In this document: one piece after another, positions 8,128 through 15,524 of the stretch | Position numbering within the stretch: the stretch's first letter is position 1 | How the letters are laid out: the number at the start of each line of letters is the position of its first letter | Assembly (NCBI RefSeq): GCF_041360795.1 | Contig: NZ_JBFUPW010000004.1 | Location: forward strand, 186,001-250,000 | Reading direction: 5' to 3' | Length of the DNA stretch: 64,000 nucleotides | DNA from: Arthrobacter_E sp041360795 | GTDB lineage: Bacteria > Actinomycetota > Actinomycetes > Actinomycetales > Micrococcaceae | Made by a program: the position numbers and the translations under genes | Notes under the pieces: model-generated | Database searches by the model: none | What the model saw: the letters and a program-made list of their open reading frames with translations, nothing else | What the model was told of the DNA's origin: nothing

Positions 8128-9876
8128 ATGGACACGAACATCATCATCGGCTTCTTGGGCGGTCTGGTGACCGGAATATCGCCCTGCATCCTGCCCGTCT
8201 TACCGGTCATCTTCTTCTCGGGAGGTCTGGACAGCGCACGGCGCGAACCCGGCGCCGCTCCCGGTGAGGACGACGCGCCCGCCCGGGCCGTCTCCCGGTG
8301 GCGGCCCTACCAGGTGATCCTGGGGCTGGTGATCAGTTTCAGTGTCTTCACGCTGCTCGGTTCCCTGCTCCTCGGACTCCTGGGGCTGCCGCAGGACATC
8401 TTCCGCTGGGCCGGCATCGCGGTGCTGGCGGCGGTGGGACTCGGCATGCTCATCCCGCGCCTCGAGGAATGGCTCGAACGGCCCTTCTCCTGGATCCCCC
8501 GGCGGCAGGTCGACGCCCGTAAACGGGGCGGATTCAGCCTGGGCCTCGCGCTCGGGGCCGTCTTCGTCCCGTGCGCCGGTCCGGTCCTGGCCGCCATCAC
8601 CGTCTCCGGCGCCACCGGCCGCATCGGCGCCGGGACCCTGACGCTCACGCTGTCGTTCGCCGTCGGCGTCGCCATTCCTCTGCTGTTCTTCGCGCTCGCG
8701 GGCCGCGGCCTGGCCGAGCGGCTCAAGGCGTTCCGTCGCCGCCAGAAGGGCATCCGCATCCTGGCCGGCGTGCTCATGATCGCCCTCGCAGCAGGCCTGG
8801 CCTTCGACCTCCCCGCTGCCGTGCAGCGGCTCATCCCCGACTACACCGCGTCCTTCCAGGAGAAGCTGACGCCCTCGCAGGGCAGCCCGCTGGATCTGGG
8901 CGGCGTGGCCACGGACGAGAACAAGGACCTCGCCAAGTGCACCCAAGGCTCCACGGAACTGCAGGACTGCGGACCCGCGCCCGAGCTCCGGGGCATCAAC
9001 GCCTGGCTCGGCTCGGATCCGCTGACGCTCCGGCAGCTCAAGGGCAAGGTGGTCCTCCTGGACTTCTGGGCCTACTCCTGCATCAACTGCCAGCGGTCCC
9101 TGCCCCACATCACCGCGCTCGACACGGCGTACCGTGCTGCCGGCCTCCAGGTGATCGGCGTGCACACGCCCGAGTACGCGTTCGAACGCGAGACCCGCAA
9201 TGTCAGCGCCGGCATCAAGGATCACGGCATCCAGTACCCGGTGGCCCTCGACAACTCCTACGCCACCTGGACCGCCTACCGGAACCGTTTCTGGCCGGCG
9301 CAGTACCTCATCGACGCCCAGGGCAACGTGCGACACATCCAGCAGGGCGAGGGCGGGTATGCGCTCACGGAGAAGCTCATCCGTTCCCTCCTGAGTTCCG
9401 CCCAGCCGGGCAAGGACCTACCGGCGGCCGTGGAGACGGGAGCGGCCGGACAGGACGGCGCGCTGCCGCAAAACACCACCCGCGAGACGTTCCTGGGGGT
9501 GTCCAAGCAGGTCAACTACTCGGGCGCGGCCACCTACCGCTCGGGGACGTCCCTCTTCGCCTACCCGGCATCGCAGGCTCCGGACAGTTTCGCGCTCACC
9601 GGCTCGTGGACCCTTGAGTCGCAACGGATCTCGGTACCGCGGAATGCCCCCGCCCCGGGCTCCGGCGTGCGGCTGAGCTTCCATGCGGGACAGGTGCAGG
9701 CGGTGCTGGGCGGCACGGGATCCGTCACCGTGAAGGGCCCCGACGGGGAGAAGATCCTCCAGATCTCCGGCCCGCCGAAGTCCTACGTGGTCCATCAGAG
9801 CGACACCTCCGGCGCCGGGACCCTGGAACTGCGGCCGACGCCGGGCGTCCAGCTCTACTCGTTCACCTTCGGGTGA
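8128..9876 (+). CDS. dipZ: DipZ-like CcdA/thioredoxin fusion protein
   Basis: A 582-residue membrane protein for moving reducing equivalents across the membrane. The N-terminal CcdA/DsbD-type domain has about six helices and the two cysteine signatures GISPCILPVLPV and FVPCAGPVLAAIT. A transition at about residue 240 leads to an extracytoplasmic thioredoxin-like domain (GKVVLLDFWAYSCINCQRSLPH, CxxC redox pair) and then a C-terminal beta-rich domain like that of mycobacterial DipZ. No ribosome binding site precedes the ATG at 8128, in agreement with leaderless translation. Its partners are probably extracytoplasmic thiol proteins. Confidence 0.92.
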   Translation: MDTNIIIGFLGGLVTGISPCILPVLPVIFFSGGLDSARREPGAAPGEDDAPARAVSRWRPYQVILGLVISFSVFTLLGSLLLGLLGLPQDIFRWAGIAVLAAVGLGMLIPRLEEWLERPFSWIPRRQVDARKRGGFSLGLALGAVFVPCAGPVLAAITVSGATGRIGAGTLTLTLSFAVGVAIPLLFFALAGRGLAERLKAFRRRQKGIRILAGVLMIALAAGLAFDLPAAVQRLIPDYTASFQEKLTPSQGSPLDLGGVATDENKDLAKCTQGSTELQDCGPAPELRGINAWLGSDPLTLRQLKGKVVLLDFWAYSCINCQRSLPHITALDTAYRAAGLQVIGVHTPEYAFERETRNVSAGIKDHGIQYPVALDNSYATWTAYRNRFWPAQYLIDAQGNVRHIQQGEGGYALTEKLIRSLLSSAQPGKDLPAAVETGAAGQDGALPQNTTRETFLGVSKQVNYSGAATYRSGTSLFAYPASQAPDSFALTGSWTLESQRISVPRNAPAPGSGVRLSFHAGQVQAVLGGTGSVTVKGPDGEKILQISGPPKSYVVHQSDTSGAGTLELRPTPGVQLYSFTFG

Positions 9877-9887
9877 GGTGAAGGGTG

Positions 9888-9941
9888 CCGTCTCCCTGCC
9901 GTCTCCCTGCCACGTCGGGCCGGGAGACGGCAGGGAGGCGG
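9888..9941 (+). terminator. Long hairpin after dipZ
   Basis: 20-nt arms (9888-9907 and 9922-9941) pair with a single mismatch and a 14-nt loop, 12 bp after the dipZ stop. Probable dipZ terminator. Confidence 0.6.
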
Positions 9942-9947
9942 GAACGC

Positions 9948-9982
9948 AAAAGCCCCCTGGAACCGAGGTTCCAGGGGGCTTT
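9948..9982 (-). terminator. Original terminator of the tRNA-Ser gene
   Basis: Hairpin with arms AAAGCCCCCTGGAACC and GGTTCCAGGGGGCTTT, directly next to the left attachment site. Before prophage insertion it would have lain just past the 3' end of the leftward tRNA-Ser gene. Confidence 0.75.
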
Positions 9983-9983
9983 C

Positions 9984-10012
9984 TGGCGGAGAATGGGGGA
10001 TTTGAACCCCCG
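9984..10012. other. attL, 29-bp copy of the tRNA-Ser 3' end
   Basis: An exact 29-bp match to 47075-47103. It covers the CCA end, the acceptor 3' strand and the T-arm of tRNA-Ser. The first bases on either side differ between the two copies, so the core is exactly 29 bp. The copy lacks the rest of a tRNA. Confidence 0.93.
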
Positions 10013-10114
10013 TTCTCTAGGCCGGAAACTCGGCCCTTCGTCAGTCATTCAGTTGCTTCGACTCAGTCCTAGTTGGTCCTGCCATACCGTGGCTGACACG
10101 ATCTGCTGACAAAA

Positions 10115-10531
10115 TCAGCCAGCCATACGCCACTCTCGGCGCACCCATCCCATGTAGTTGTGAACATCCCGAGGGAGCACCCCCAACTCGTTCGCCATCG
10201 CGACAGCGTTGTCATAGATGGCTGCAACCTCCATGAAATTCTCGTGCGGAATGAGCTGCCGCGCCGCCCACTCCGACGCCTCACGTTCCCCCCGAGGCGT
10301 CGTCCCCACATGCCTGTAATAGGCGTGCCCAAGCTCGTGCGCCATAGTCGACGTCCACTGGATCGGGCTCAGCCGCCGGTCAATGAAGATCGTGCGTATG
10401 CGGTCGTCGTAATACCCGCACGCGTCACCTCCAAGGTCCATCTCCACGACCAACACCCCCAGCTGCTCAATCCAGTCCTCCGTGACCATGGCCTCATCGT
10501 AGGAGTGGCGAGTGACAGTGTTTCTACTCAA
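10115..10531 (-). CDS. immA: ImmA/IrrE-family metallopeptidase
   Basis: A 138-residue zinc peptidase-like protein with the HELGH motif (TMAHELGHAYYRH) and a downstream Glu in EREASEWAARQLIP that would supply the third ligand. In ICEBs1 and related elements ImmA cleaves the immunity repressor to induce the element. Here it overlaps the repressor gene by 8 bp, so this is very likely the repressor-inactivating partner. The peptide ends in MGWVRREWRMAG, shortly before attL. Confidence 0.9.
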   Translation of the reverse strand: MSRNTVTRHSYDEAMVTEDWIEQLGVLVVEMDLGGDACGYYDDRIRTIFIDRRLSPIQWTSTMAHELGHAYYRHVGTTPRGEREASEWAARQLIPHENFMEVAAIYDNAVAMANELGVLPRDVHNYMGWVRREWRMAG

Positions 10532-11003
10532 CCGGGTATTCCCCCTTCCGGATCCCCTCCCCCAGGCTGTTGGACGCTGCGATGTCGTAGTCGTCCTGGG
10601 TCAGGTAGTCCGGCCCTCGGTAGTCACTTCCTGGGAGTCTCATTGCTTCGCGTTCGCTCGTCCTGCGGACAAGCTCACTGAGCAGTTCCATGTCTGAGTA
10701 GCCGCGCAGGGTGCGTGGCGTGGACGACATGGTCTTGCCTCCTGCCATGTGCTCCAACTCGAGCAGTTCGGGTTCGATGCCGGAAGCCATTGCTTCGTCG
10801 ATCACGCCCGACTTCCAGCCCAGCAGTTCCTCGATGCGACGAAGCGTCACAGCGCGCGGCCAGCGCTTGCCGGTTTCGAAGTCCGCGTAGGTGGACATGT
10901 TGACCGGCGAGTCCTGGATCAGCTGCTCGCGGGTTCGGGTGCCACGGGCGCTGATGGCGAGGGCTCGAATTCGGTTGCGAGTTGAGTCAAGTTGTGTTTG
11001 CAC
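10524..11003 (-). CDS. Prophage immunity repressor, HTH (XRE-like)
   Basis: A 159-residue protein with an N-terminal helix-turn-helix region (RTREQLIQDSPVNMSTYADFETGKRWPRAVTLRRIEELLGW) like lambda-type repressors. The C-terminal half is short and has no LexA-type Ser/Lys protease signature, which fits induction by the adjacent ImmA. The start is a GTG at 11003 with no ribosome binding site. Promoter elements end 6 bp before it, so the mRNA is probably leaderless. It is divergent from the early operon. Confidence 0.88.
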   Translation of the reverse strand: MQTQLDSTRNRIRALAISARGTRTREQLIQDSPVNMSTYADFETGKRWPRAVTLRRIEELLGWKSGVIDEAMASGIEPELLELEHMAGGKTMSSTPRTLRGYSDMELLSELVRRTSEREAMRLPGSDYRGPDYLTQDDYDIAASNSLGEGIRKGEYPVE

Positions 11004-11009
11004 AGTTTC

Positions 11010-11037
11010 ACGTTAGTACCGAATTGGTTGAAGTCAA
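11010..11037 (-). promoter_or_regulatory. Repressor promoter with internal operator
   Basis: Minus-strand TTGACT (11037-11032), a 16-bp spacer and TAACGT (11015-11010), 6 bp before the GTG start. The 9-mer CCGAATTGG (11019-11027) lies inside the spacer and fits autoregulation. Confidence 0.55.
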
Positions 11038-11113
11038 ACTTTTTTTCGTAACGAAGTTCCGCGTCTCACCTGGGATTCGAGATTATTCACTCGGATGGAC
11101 TTAAATTACATGG

Positions 11114-11142
11114 TTGCAACTTCTATCCAAGTTGGTCATAGT
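11114..11142 (+). promoter_or_regulatory. Early rightward promoter with internal operator
   Basis: TTGCAA (11114-11119), a 17-bp spacer and CATAGT (11137-11142). The 9-mer palindrome CCAAGTTGG (11127-11135) is centred in the spacer. Confidence 0.5.
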
Positions 11143-11163
11143 TGGTTCCACAACGAACAACAA

Positions 11164-11172
11164 CCAACTTGG
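11164..11172. promoter_or_regulatory. Third putative operator copy
   Basis: CCAACTTGG, a palindrome around one base, just before the ribosome binding site of the first early gene. Together with 11019-11027 and 11127-11135 it defines a CC(A/G)A-N-TTGG operator set. Confidence 0.5.
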
Positions 11173-11184
11173 AGGGAGGTTCAC

Positions 11185-11433
11185 ATGAACTCCACCCCAC
11201 AGGCCGGCAAGTTCGCAGAACCAGGCCGCACCTACACGGCACCTGAGATCAGCGAGTTCTTCCGCGTAGGAACCGAAACCGTCTGGCGCAAATGCCGCAA
11301 CCGCGAATGGCCCCACATGCGCATCGGACGCCACTACCGATTCTCAGCCGAGAATATCAGCGAGATCCAACAGCTCCTCGCTCCCCAGCCTGTCTCCCGG
11401 GCACCGCGCTCCCGCAAGCGCCAGCCGCTCTAA
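11185..11433 (+). CDS. Excisionase-like helix-turn-helix protein
   Basis: An 82-residue DNA-binding protein with the winged-helix pattern YTAPEISEFFRVGTETVWRKCRNREWPHMRIGRHYRFSAENISEI typical of the MerR/Xis excisionase superfamily, followed by a basic tail (RAPRSRKRQPL). The ATG at 11185 has a strong ribosome binding site (GGAGGGAGG). As the first rightward gene opposite the repressor it could be an excisionase or a Cro-like regulator; the fold favours excisionase. Confidence 0.75.
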   Translation: MNSTPQAGKFAEPGRTYTAPEISEFFRVGTETVWRKCRNREWPHMRIGRHYRFSAENISEIQQLLAPQPVSRAPRSRKRQPL

Positions 11434-11523
11434 GCGCACCCTCTCGCCCACTCTCTGGGCACCTTTCACCATCCAAAGACCGTCGTTTGACGGCAGGCAG
11501 TAGCCGTAGAAGGAGGGACAGCC

Positions 11524-11778
11524 ATGTCCAAAATGAGTTTCGTGGAGCTTCGGCACACGATAAAGCAGATGCACGCCGATATGGGGTGCCCGATCAGCAC
11601 GAGGGAGTCGCATCGCCGGGCTCAGGGCGTGATGCTCTCGCAGATCGCCGACGAGTTCACGAAGGCTGCTGAGGCGTACACGCAGCAGCACGCCGACGAC
11701 ACGGGCGAGACGGCAACCGACAACGTCCTACTCAACTTCCTGATGAACCGACACGGGATGAAGGCGGCCGCCGCATGA
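11524..11778 (+). CDS. Small early phage protein, unknown function
   Basis: 84 residues, starting MSKMSFVELRHTIKQMHADMG, with predicted helices and no recognisable domain. The ribosome binding site is AGAAGGAGG. It overlaps the next gene by 4 bp (ATGA), so the early operon is translationally coupled from here on. Confidence 0.7.
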   Translation: MSKMSFVELRHTIKQMHADMGCPISTRESHRRAQGVMLSQIADEFTKAAEAYTQQHADDTGETATDNVLLNFLMNRHGMKAAAA

Positions 11779-11966
11779 GCGCCCCAGATCATGTGCTGTC
11801 TCAGGCGTTGGAGGCTTTCTGCCGCCGCCTCGTGGACGGCTCCGAGGTGGCACCGACTGGCAAGTCCTGGGACTCGTGGCCGCTCAACGTTCAGAACGAC
11901 CTCCGCGAGAGGTTCATCAGCCCACTGTATGCGGCCGCAAAAGTCATTGAGGAGGGAACAGCATGA
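11775..11966 (+). CDS. Small early phage protein, unknown function
   Basis: 63 residues with SWDSWPLNVQNDLRERFISPLYAAAKVIEEG. Helical, with no known domain. It overlaps both neighbours by 4 bp. Confidence 0.65.
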   Translation: MSAPDHVLSQALEAFCRRLVDGSEVAPTGKSWDSWPLNVQNDLRERFISPLYAAAKVIEEGTA

Positions 11967-12301
11967 CCGCGTATGCCCGGACTTCTGACTTGTCGACGTC
12001 GCATGTGGCGGCCGCGCAGGTGCGTACTGGCTGGTGCGAGTCGCTGGTGGCTGATGCGTTGTACACGGCCCGGAATCGTCCTGTGACGCATCGTGAGTTG
12101 GTGTTGCGGGTGCGGGGCTTGTGTGTGGAGCGTGGCATCCCATCGAAAGCGTTTCCGACGGATCAGTCGATTCGGTCCCGGTGTGCCGAGTTGGTGCGGC
12201 GGGGCGTGGTTGAGTCTGCTGGGTCGGTGCGTGGTGAGAAGCGCCGTGAGATGCAGTGGCGTCTCACGAGGTCCGCGATCCGGGAGCGTGACGCACGATG
12301 A
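11963..12301 (+). CDS. Early phage protein, possible winged helix
   Basis: 112 residues. The region RPVTHRELVLRVRGLCVERGIP, then DQSIRSRCAELVRRGVVESAGSVRGEKRREMQWRLT, has the helix-helix-wing spacing of a small winged-helix DNA-binding domain of the type seen in many phage regulators. This is pattern inference only. It overlaps its neighbours by 4 bp. Confidence 0.6.
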   Translation: MTAYARTSDLSTSHVAAAQVRTGWCESLVADALYTARNRPVTHRELVLRVRGLCVERGIPSKAFPTDQSIRSRCAELVRRGVVESAGSVRGEKRREMQWRLTRSAIRERDAR

Positions 12302-12480
12302 GCGTTTACATGTCCCAGCTGGTGTTCCATGCGGTGTGGATCCTCGCGCTCCTGATCGGGTTGTGGCTTGCCTGGGTGACTCTTCCCCCGTCCTGGCCGG
12401 ACACCGAACCAACTGACCCATTCGACCCTGAGGCCCCGAACACCGGGGCCTTCTTCGTACCCGAGGAGACCCGCCAATGA
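12298..12480 (+). CDS. Small single-pass membrane protein
   Basis: 60 residues, with one hydrophobic helix (LVFHAVWILALLIGLWLAWVTL) and an acidic, Pro-rich C-terminal tail. No known family. Overlap-coupled in the early operon. Confidence 0.65.
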   Translation: MSVYMSQLVFHAVWILALLIGLWLAWVTLPPSWPDTEPTDPFDPEAPNTGAFFVPEETRQ

Positions 12481-12851
12481 CCACCCCTGCCCCTGGTTTC
12501 CCGCCCGAACTGGAAGCTGCAGTCACTGAGGCGCTGGCAGAGCACGGACCCACCGGACTCGCTGGCGGCTCTGGGTACAGCTTCGACGCGAAGACGCACA
12601 TGTGCCGATGCGACCGACGATGGATCTCGGAAAGCGAGTACGCCGTCCACCTCGCCGCTGTGGTCATGGAGACCATCGCCCAGCACACCACCACCGAATG
12701 GGGCGTGTCCTGGGCCGACAAGACAGACGAGCCCAGCGGACGGTGTGCCTCGTCCGATGACGCCGCAGACCTTGCCCAGGCGATGAGAAACGTCGCTCCC
12801 GCAGTTGTCGTCTCCCGTCTGGTTCTCCCGTGGCAGGAGGTGAAGGCGTGA
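12477..12851 (+). CDS. Early phage protein, unknown function
   Basis: 124 residues; contains AKTHMCRCDRRWISESEYAVHLAAVVMETIAQH, with a short Cys pair. It is similar in style to the small hypothetical proteins of actinophage early regions. Overlaps both neighbours. Confidence 0.65.
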   Translation: MTTPAPGFPPELEAAVTEALAEHGPTGLAGGSGYSFDAKTHMCRCDRRWISESEYAVHLAAVVMETIAQHTTTEWGVSWADKTDEPSGRCASSDDAADLAQAMRNVAPAVVVSRLVLPWQEVKA

Positions 12852-13180
12852 GCGTCCTCCATGGCCGTCTCATCGACGGTTCCGGGCAGCTGTTCTTCTG
12901 GTGCCCCGGGTGCGATCAAGCCCACGGCCCTCACGTCCCGGAGTGGGCCTTCAACGGAGACTTCGACAAGCCGACGTTCACCCCGTCACTCCTGGTCTAC
13001 TCGCACAAGACGCTCATCAACGACGAACTGGAAGGCGACGCACTCACGGCCCCCGAGAACATCACCGAAACCCCGCGATGCCACAGCTTCGTCACCGACG
13101 GCCAGATCCAGTTCCTCGACGACTGCACCCACAGCCTCCGAGGGCAGACGGTCAAGCTTCCGGAATGGCCGCTCACTTAG
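12848..13180 (+). CDS. DUF6527-like protein
   Basis: 110 residues from a GTG at 12848. The motifs LFFWCPGCDQAHG, KPTFTPSLLV, RCHSFVTDGQIQFLDDCTHSLRGQTVKLPEW match the DUF6527 family, a small cysteine/histidine-containing phage and bacterial protein that probably binds metal. Function is unknown. Its 3' end overlaps the oppositely oriented gene by 8 bp. Confidence 0.75.
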   Translation: MSVLHGRLIDGSGQLFFWCPGCDQAHGPHVPEWAFNGDFDKPTFTPSLLVYSHKTLINDELEGDALTAPENITETPRCHSFVTDGQIQFLDDCTHSLRGQTVKLPEWPLT

Positions 13181-13529
13181 CGCGCCGCCATCCTCGCTGG
13201 GGTCGGTTGTGGACCTGTTCGGGTGACCGGTTGGGGTGGCTGGGGATGATGGCGCGGCGTTTCACCTGACTGGCGTTCAGCCAGAACGTCTTGGTCCCGA
13301 GGAAGTAGGACTGCTGCCAGAGGGTCTGCACGAGCACGTACTCGCGGGTCCACGCGACGGCGAACCCCTCCACGATCCGGTCCGGCTCACCACCGTCGAA
13401 CGTCAACCGCGCCCACACCGCGATCCCATGCTCCGACCGGTACACCAGCCGCTCATCAATCGCATCATCCGGCACCACAATGGGCAGTTCCCACGGCTCG
13501 GGGTCCCGGTATCCCTGATCCAAACTCAC
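13173..13529 (-). CDS. Reverse-oriented small gene inside the early operon
   Basis: 118 residues on the opposite strand to all its neighbours. Starts at a GTG (13529; VSLDQGYRDPEPWELPIVVP) and contains ERLVYRSEHGIAVWARLTFDGGEPDRIVEGFAVAWTREYVLVQ and a basic C-terminus (SQVKRRA). Composition and third-position GC look like real coding, better than the opposite frames. No domain is recognised. It ends inside the DUF6527-like gene and starts 51 bp before the next rightward gene. Confidence 0.55.
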   Translation of the reverse strand: MSLDQGYRDPEPWELPIVVPDDAIDERLVYRSEHGIAVWARLTFDGGEPDRIVEGFAVAWTREYVLVQTLWQQSYFLGTKTFWLNASQVKRRAIIPSHPNRSPEQVHNRPQRGWRRAK

Positions 13530-13580
13530 CCCACAACCATCCCACCGGGGACTGACAACAAACAGACCAAGGAGAACAAC

Positions 13581-13907
13581 ATGGCTGCGAAGCCCAACGA
13601 AATGTCCCAGATGGAACTCGAGGAGTACATCGATGACCTCATTGAGCGCGGCGAAAACGACCGCGGCACGAAGGCGTGGGAAGCGGCCCACGCTGAGTGG
13701 GAGCGCCGGCTTGGGAGCAACGTCGGCGGGATGATCGGCCACGCTGTTGCCGTCCAGCTCAAAACCTTCCGCCGGGCCATCATCCAGGAACTCGCCGACC
13801 AGGCCGAAGCCGAGTTCGAGAACGACGAGAACCTGACCACGCGCACAACGGCAGGGATCGCCTCGAACTGGCTCATCGCGAAGTTGAAGGAGGCCGACCG
13901 TGGCTGA
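13581..13907 (+). CDS. Helical early phage protein
   Basis: 108 residues (MAAKPNEMSQMELEEYIDDLIERGENDRGTKAW...) with largely charged helices. The ATG at 13581 has an AAGGAGAA ribosome binding site. No known family. Overlaps the next gene by 8 bp. Confidence 0.7.
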   Translation: MAAKPNEMSQMELEEYIDDLIERGENDRGTKAWEAAHAEWERRLGSNVGGMIGHAVAVQLKTFRRAIIQELADQAEAEFENDENLTTRTTAGIASNWLIAKLKEADRG

Positions 13908-14223
13908 ACGCGACGAACTCTCGCAGGTCGTCCGCCAGGCGCTGTCGGAAGTCACGGGGATCTACGACACGTCAGAGGCAGAAGACCTTGGACTCGCCGA
14001 CGCGGTCCTCGCCGCTGGGTACCGCCTGCCTCGGGTGGTCGAGACCGCCGACGAGCTCAACGAACTGCCGGGCGCGTCCATCGTGCGCGATCGTCTCAAC
14101 GTCCCATGGCAGAAGCTCATCACTGGCGTATGGGTCTCGTGGCTGGTCGTCAGCGAGACTTCCGAAGGTCTTGTTGGTGGCAAGCGGGACCCGTTCACCA
14201 TCCTCTGGGAAGGCGGCGAATGA
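13900..14223 (+). CDS. Early phage protein, unknown function
   Basis: 107 residues (GTG start) with YDTSEAEDLGLADAVLAAGYRLPRVVETADELNELP and a Trp-rich C-terminal half. The ADAVLAAGYR-type motif is frequent in small phage proteins of unknown function. Overlap-coupled both sides. Confidence 0.65.
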   Translation: MAERDELSQVVRQALSEVTGIYDTSEAEDLGLADAVLAAGYRLPRVVETADELNELPGASIVRDRLNVPWQKLITGVWVSWLVVSETSEGLVGGKRDPFTILWEGGE

Positions 14224-14381
14224 TGGCCACCTGCGCGACGTGCGGCCACGACTCGACCGCCCATGACTGCGGCGGCACCGAGTGCTGGGCCAACATCATC
14301 ACCGGAACCCAAATGACCACCATCACCCCACTCAAATGCGACTGCCCCCGGTATGAGGAGACCCCCGATGACCGCTCTTGA
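14220..14381 (+). CDS. Small Cys/His-rich putative zinc-binding protein
   Basis: About 53 residues: MMATCATCGHDSTAHDCGG, then CDCPRYEE. The CxxC...H...C spacing and late CxC fit a small zinc knuckle. The start ATG overlaps the previous stop (ATGA). Phage proteins of this size are common beside Ead/Ea22-like genes. Confidence 0.55.
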   Translation: MMATCATCGHDSTAHDCGGTECWANIITGTQMTTITPLKCDCPRYEETPDDRS

Positions 14382-14838
14382 TCTTGACCGGCTCGAAGCC
14401 CTGGCCGACGCCGCAACACCCGGGAAGTGGATGGCGCGGGCCGATGAACTGACCTGGATGCTGGAACCAGATGACGAGTTCGGGTGCGGCTACTGCGAGG
14501 ACGGCGCGCCGCTCATCATCGTCAAGGAGTTCGGGTCGGACAGCGGCCGTTCCTTCACCATGCACTACCACCAGGGCGCCACCCACCACGTGGAAGTGGA
14601 CGGCAGCGACAACCCCATCACCGGGAACTACGACTACGAAGAAGGCGGCATCCTCGAAACAGCCGATGCCGTGTTCATCGCGGAGACCGGCCCTGACGTT
14701 GTGAAAGAACTCGTCCGACAGCTCCGGGAAGCACGGGCCGGGCAAGCCGACGCGTGGGTTGAGGGGTTCGACGCCGGCCACCGAGCCGCACGAAGCCTCA
14801 CCCACCGCGACAACCCTTACAGGAGCGGTGATGAGTGA
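14368..14838 (+). CDS. Ead/Ea22-like phage protein
   Basis: 156 residues. LDRLEALADAATPGKW is the N-terminal signature of the Ead/Ea22-like family, and TADAVFIAETGPDVVKELVRQLREAR matches the family's C-terminal part. These proteins occur in early regions of many phages; their role is unknown. It starts at 14368, within the preceding gene. Confidence 0.75.
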   Translation: MTALDLDRLEALADAATPGKWMARADELTWMLEPDDEFGCGYCEDGAPLIIVKEFGSDSGRSFTMHYHQGATHHVEVDGSDNPITGNYDYEEGGILETADAVFIAETGPDVVKELVRQLREARAGQADAWVEGFDAGHRAARSLTHRDNPYRSGDE

Positions 14839-15076
14839 ACCCGTGACTATCTGGGAACGCGCTGGGAGTATCTACGGGAACCGGGCAGGGGTCATCTACA
14901 GCCGCCAGGTCGTGGATCACCTTCGCCGGGCGAAGCACCTCACCAACGCCGAAATCGCTGCCGAGTACTGGGCGTCCCACGGGGCCGACACGGGTGGCGA
15001 AGGAGCACTCCACTGGACACCCCTCAGCAAACGCCTCACCCTCCGACGCTTCGCCGAACACGACCAAGCCGTGTAA
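14831..15076 (+). CDS. Small early phage protein, possible DNA-binding
   Basis: 81 residues (MSEPVTIWERAGSIYGNRAGVIY...). The stretch QVVDHLRRAKHLTNAEIAAEYWASHG could be a small HTH, but this is weak. Last gene before an intrinsic terminator. Confidence 0.6.
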   Translation: MSEPVTIWERAGSIYGNRAGVIYSRQVVDHLRRAKHLTNAEIAAEYWASHGADTGGEGALHWTPLSKRLTLRRFAEHDQAV

Positions 15077-15137
15077 AGCGGCTTTCAACGTCGGCCTGAA
15101 GTTCGAACAATCAGCCTGAAACTTTCACCATCTCGAT

Positions 15138-15159
15138 GGGACCTCGCAGGGTCCCTTTT
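15138..15159 (+). terminator. Short intrinsic terminator
   Basis: GGGACC stem, small loop and GGTCCC followed by TTTT. It separates the first block of early genes from the recombination block. Confidence 0.7.
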
Positions 15160-15182
15160 CTTATGCCCGGAAGGAGAACCAC

Positions 15183-15524
15183 ATGGGCACTAACCCTGAG
15201 TTCGACAAGGCCACCGCTGAGCACATCCTGCTCGGTGTGATGGGTGTCGAACGTGAGCACCTGAACTACTGCACGGACGACTTGGTCACCCTGGCGAGGG
15301 AGTTGAGCTACCGCCTCGACATCGAAGTCCACATGAGTGACGTCGACGAGCTGTGGCTTGCAATGAACGAACTCACCGAAGCAGAACGATCCACCAAAGA
15401 CCACCGAGATGTCGACATTGACCACTGGCAAGACCGAGTTGAGTTCTGGGTTCACGAGATCCTCGCGCCGAGGTGGGACGGCTACACCACCTGCACCCAC
15501 CAGCCACGGAGGCGAGCAGCATGA
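15183..15524 (+). CDS. Early phage protein, unknown function
   Basis: 113 residues; acidic and helical (REHLNYCTDDLVTLARELSYRLDIEV...). ribosome binding site GAAGGAGAA. First gene of the recombination block; no domain recognised. Confidence 0.65.
   Translation: MGTNPEFDKATAEHILLGVMGVEREHLNYCTDDLVTLARELSYRLDIEVHMSDVDELWLAMNELTEAERSTKDHRDVDIDHWQDRVEFWVHEILAPRWDGYTTCTHQPRRRAA

Noticed and set aside
9984..10060. A second tRNA-Ser at the left prophage end
   Set aside because: Only the 3' 29 nt (T-arm, acceptor, CCA) are present; the sequence beyond does not form D or anticodon arms. It is attL.
13236..13580. Rightward extension of the 13581 gene upstream to 13236
   Set aside because: The extension lacks coding character, overlaps the better reverse frame, and a clear AAGGAGAA ribosome binding site precedes 13581.
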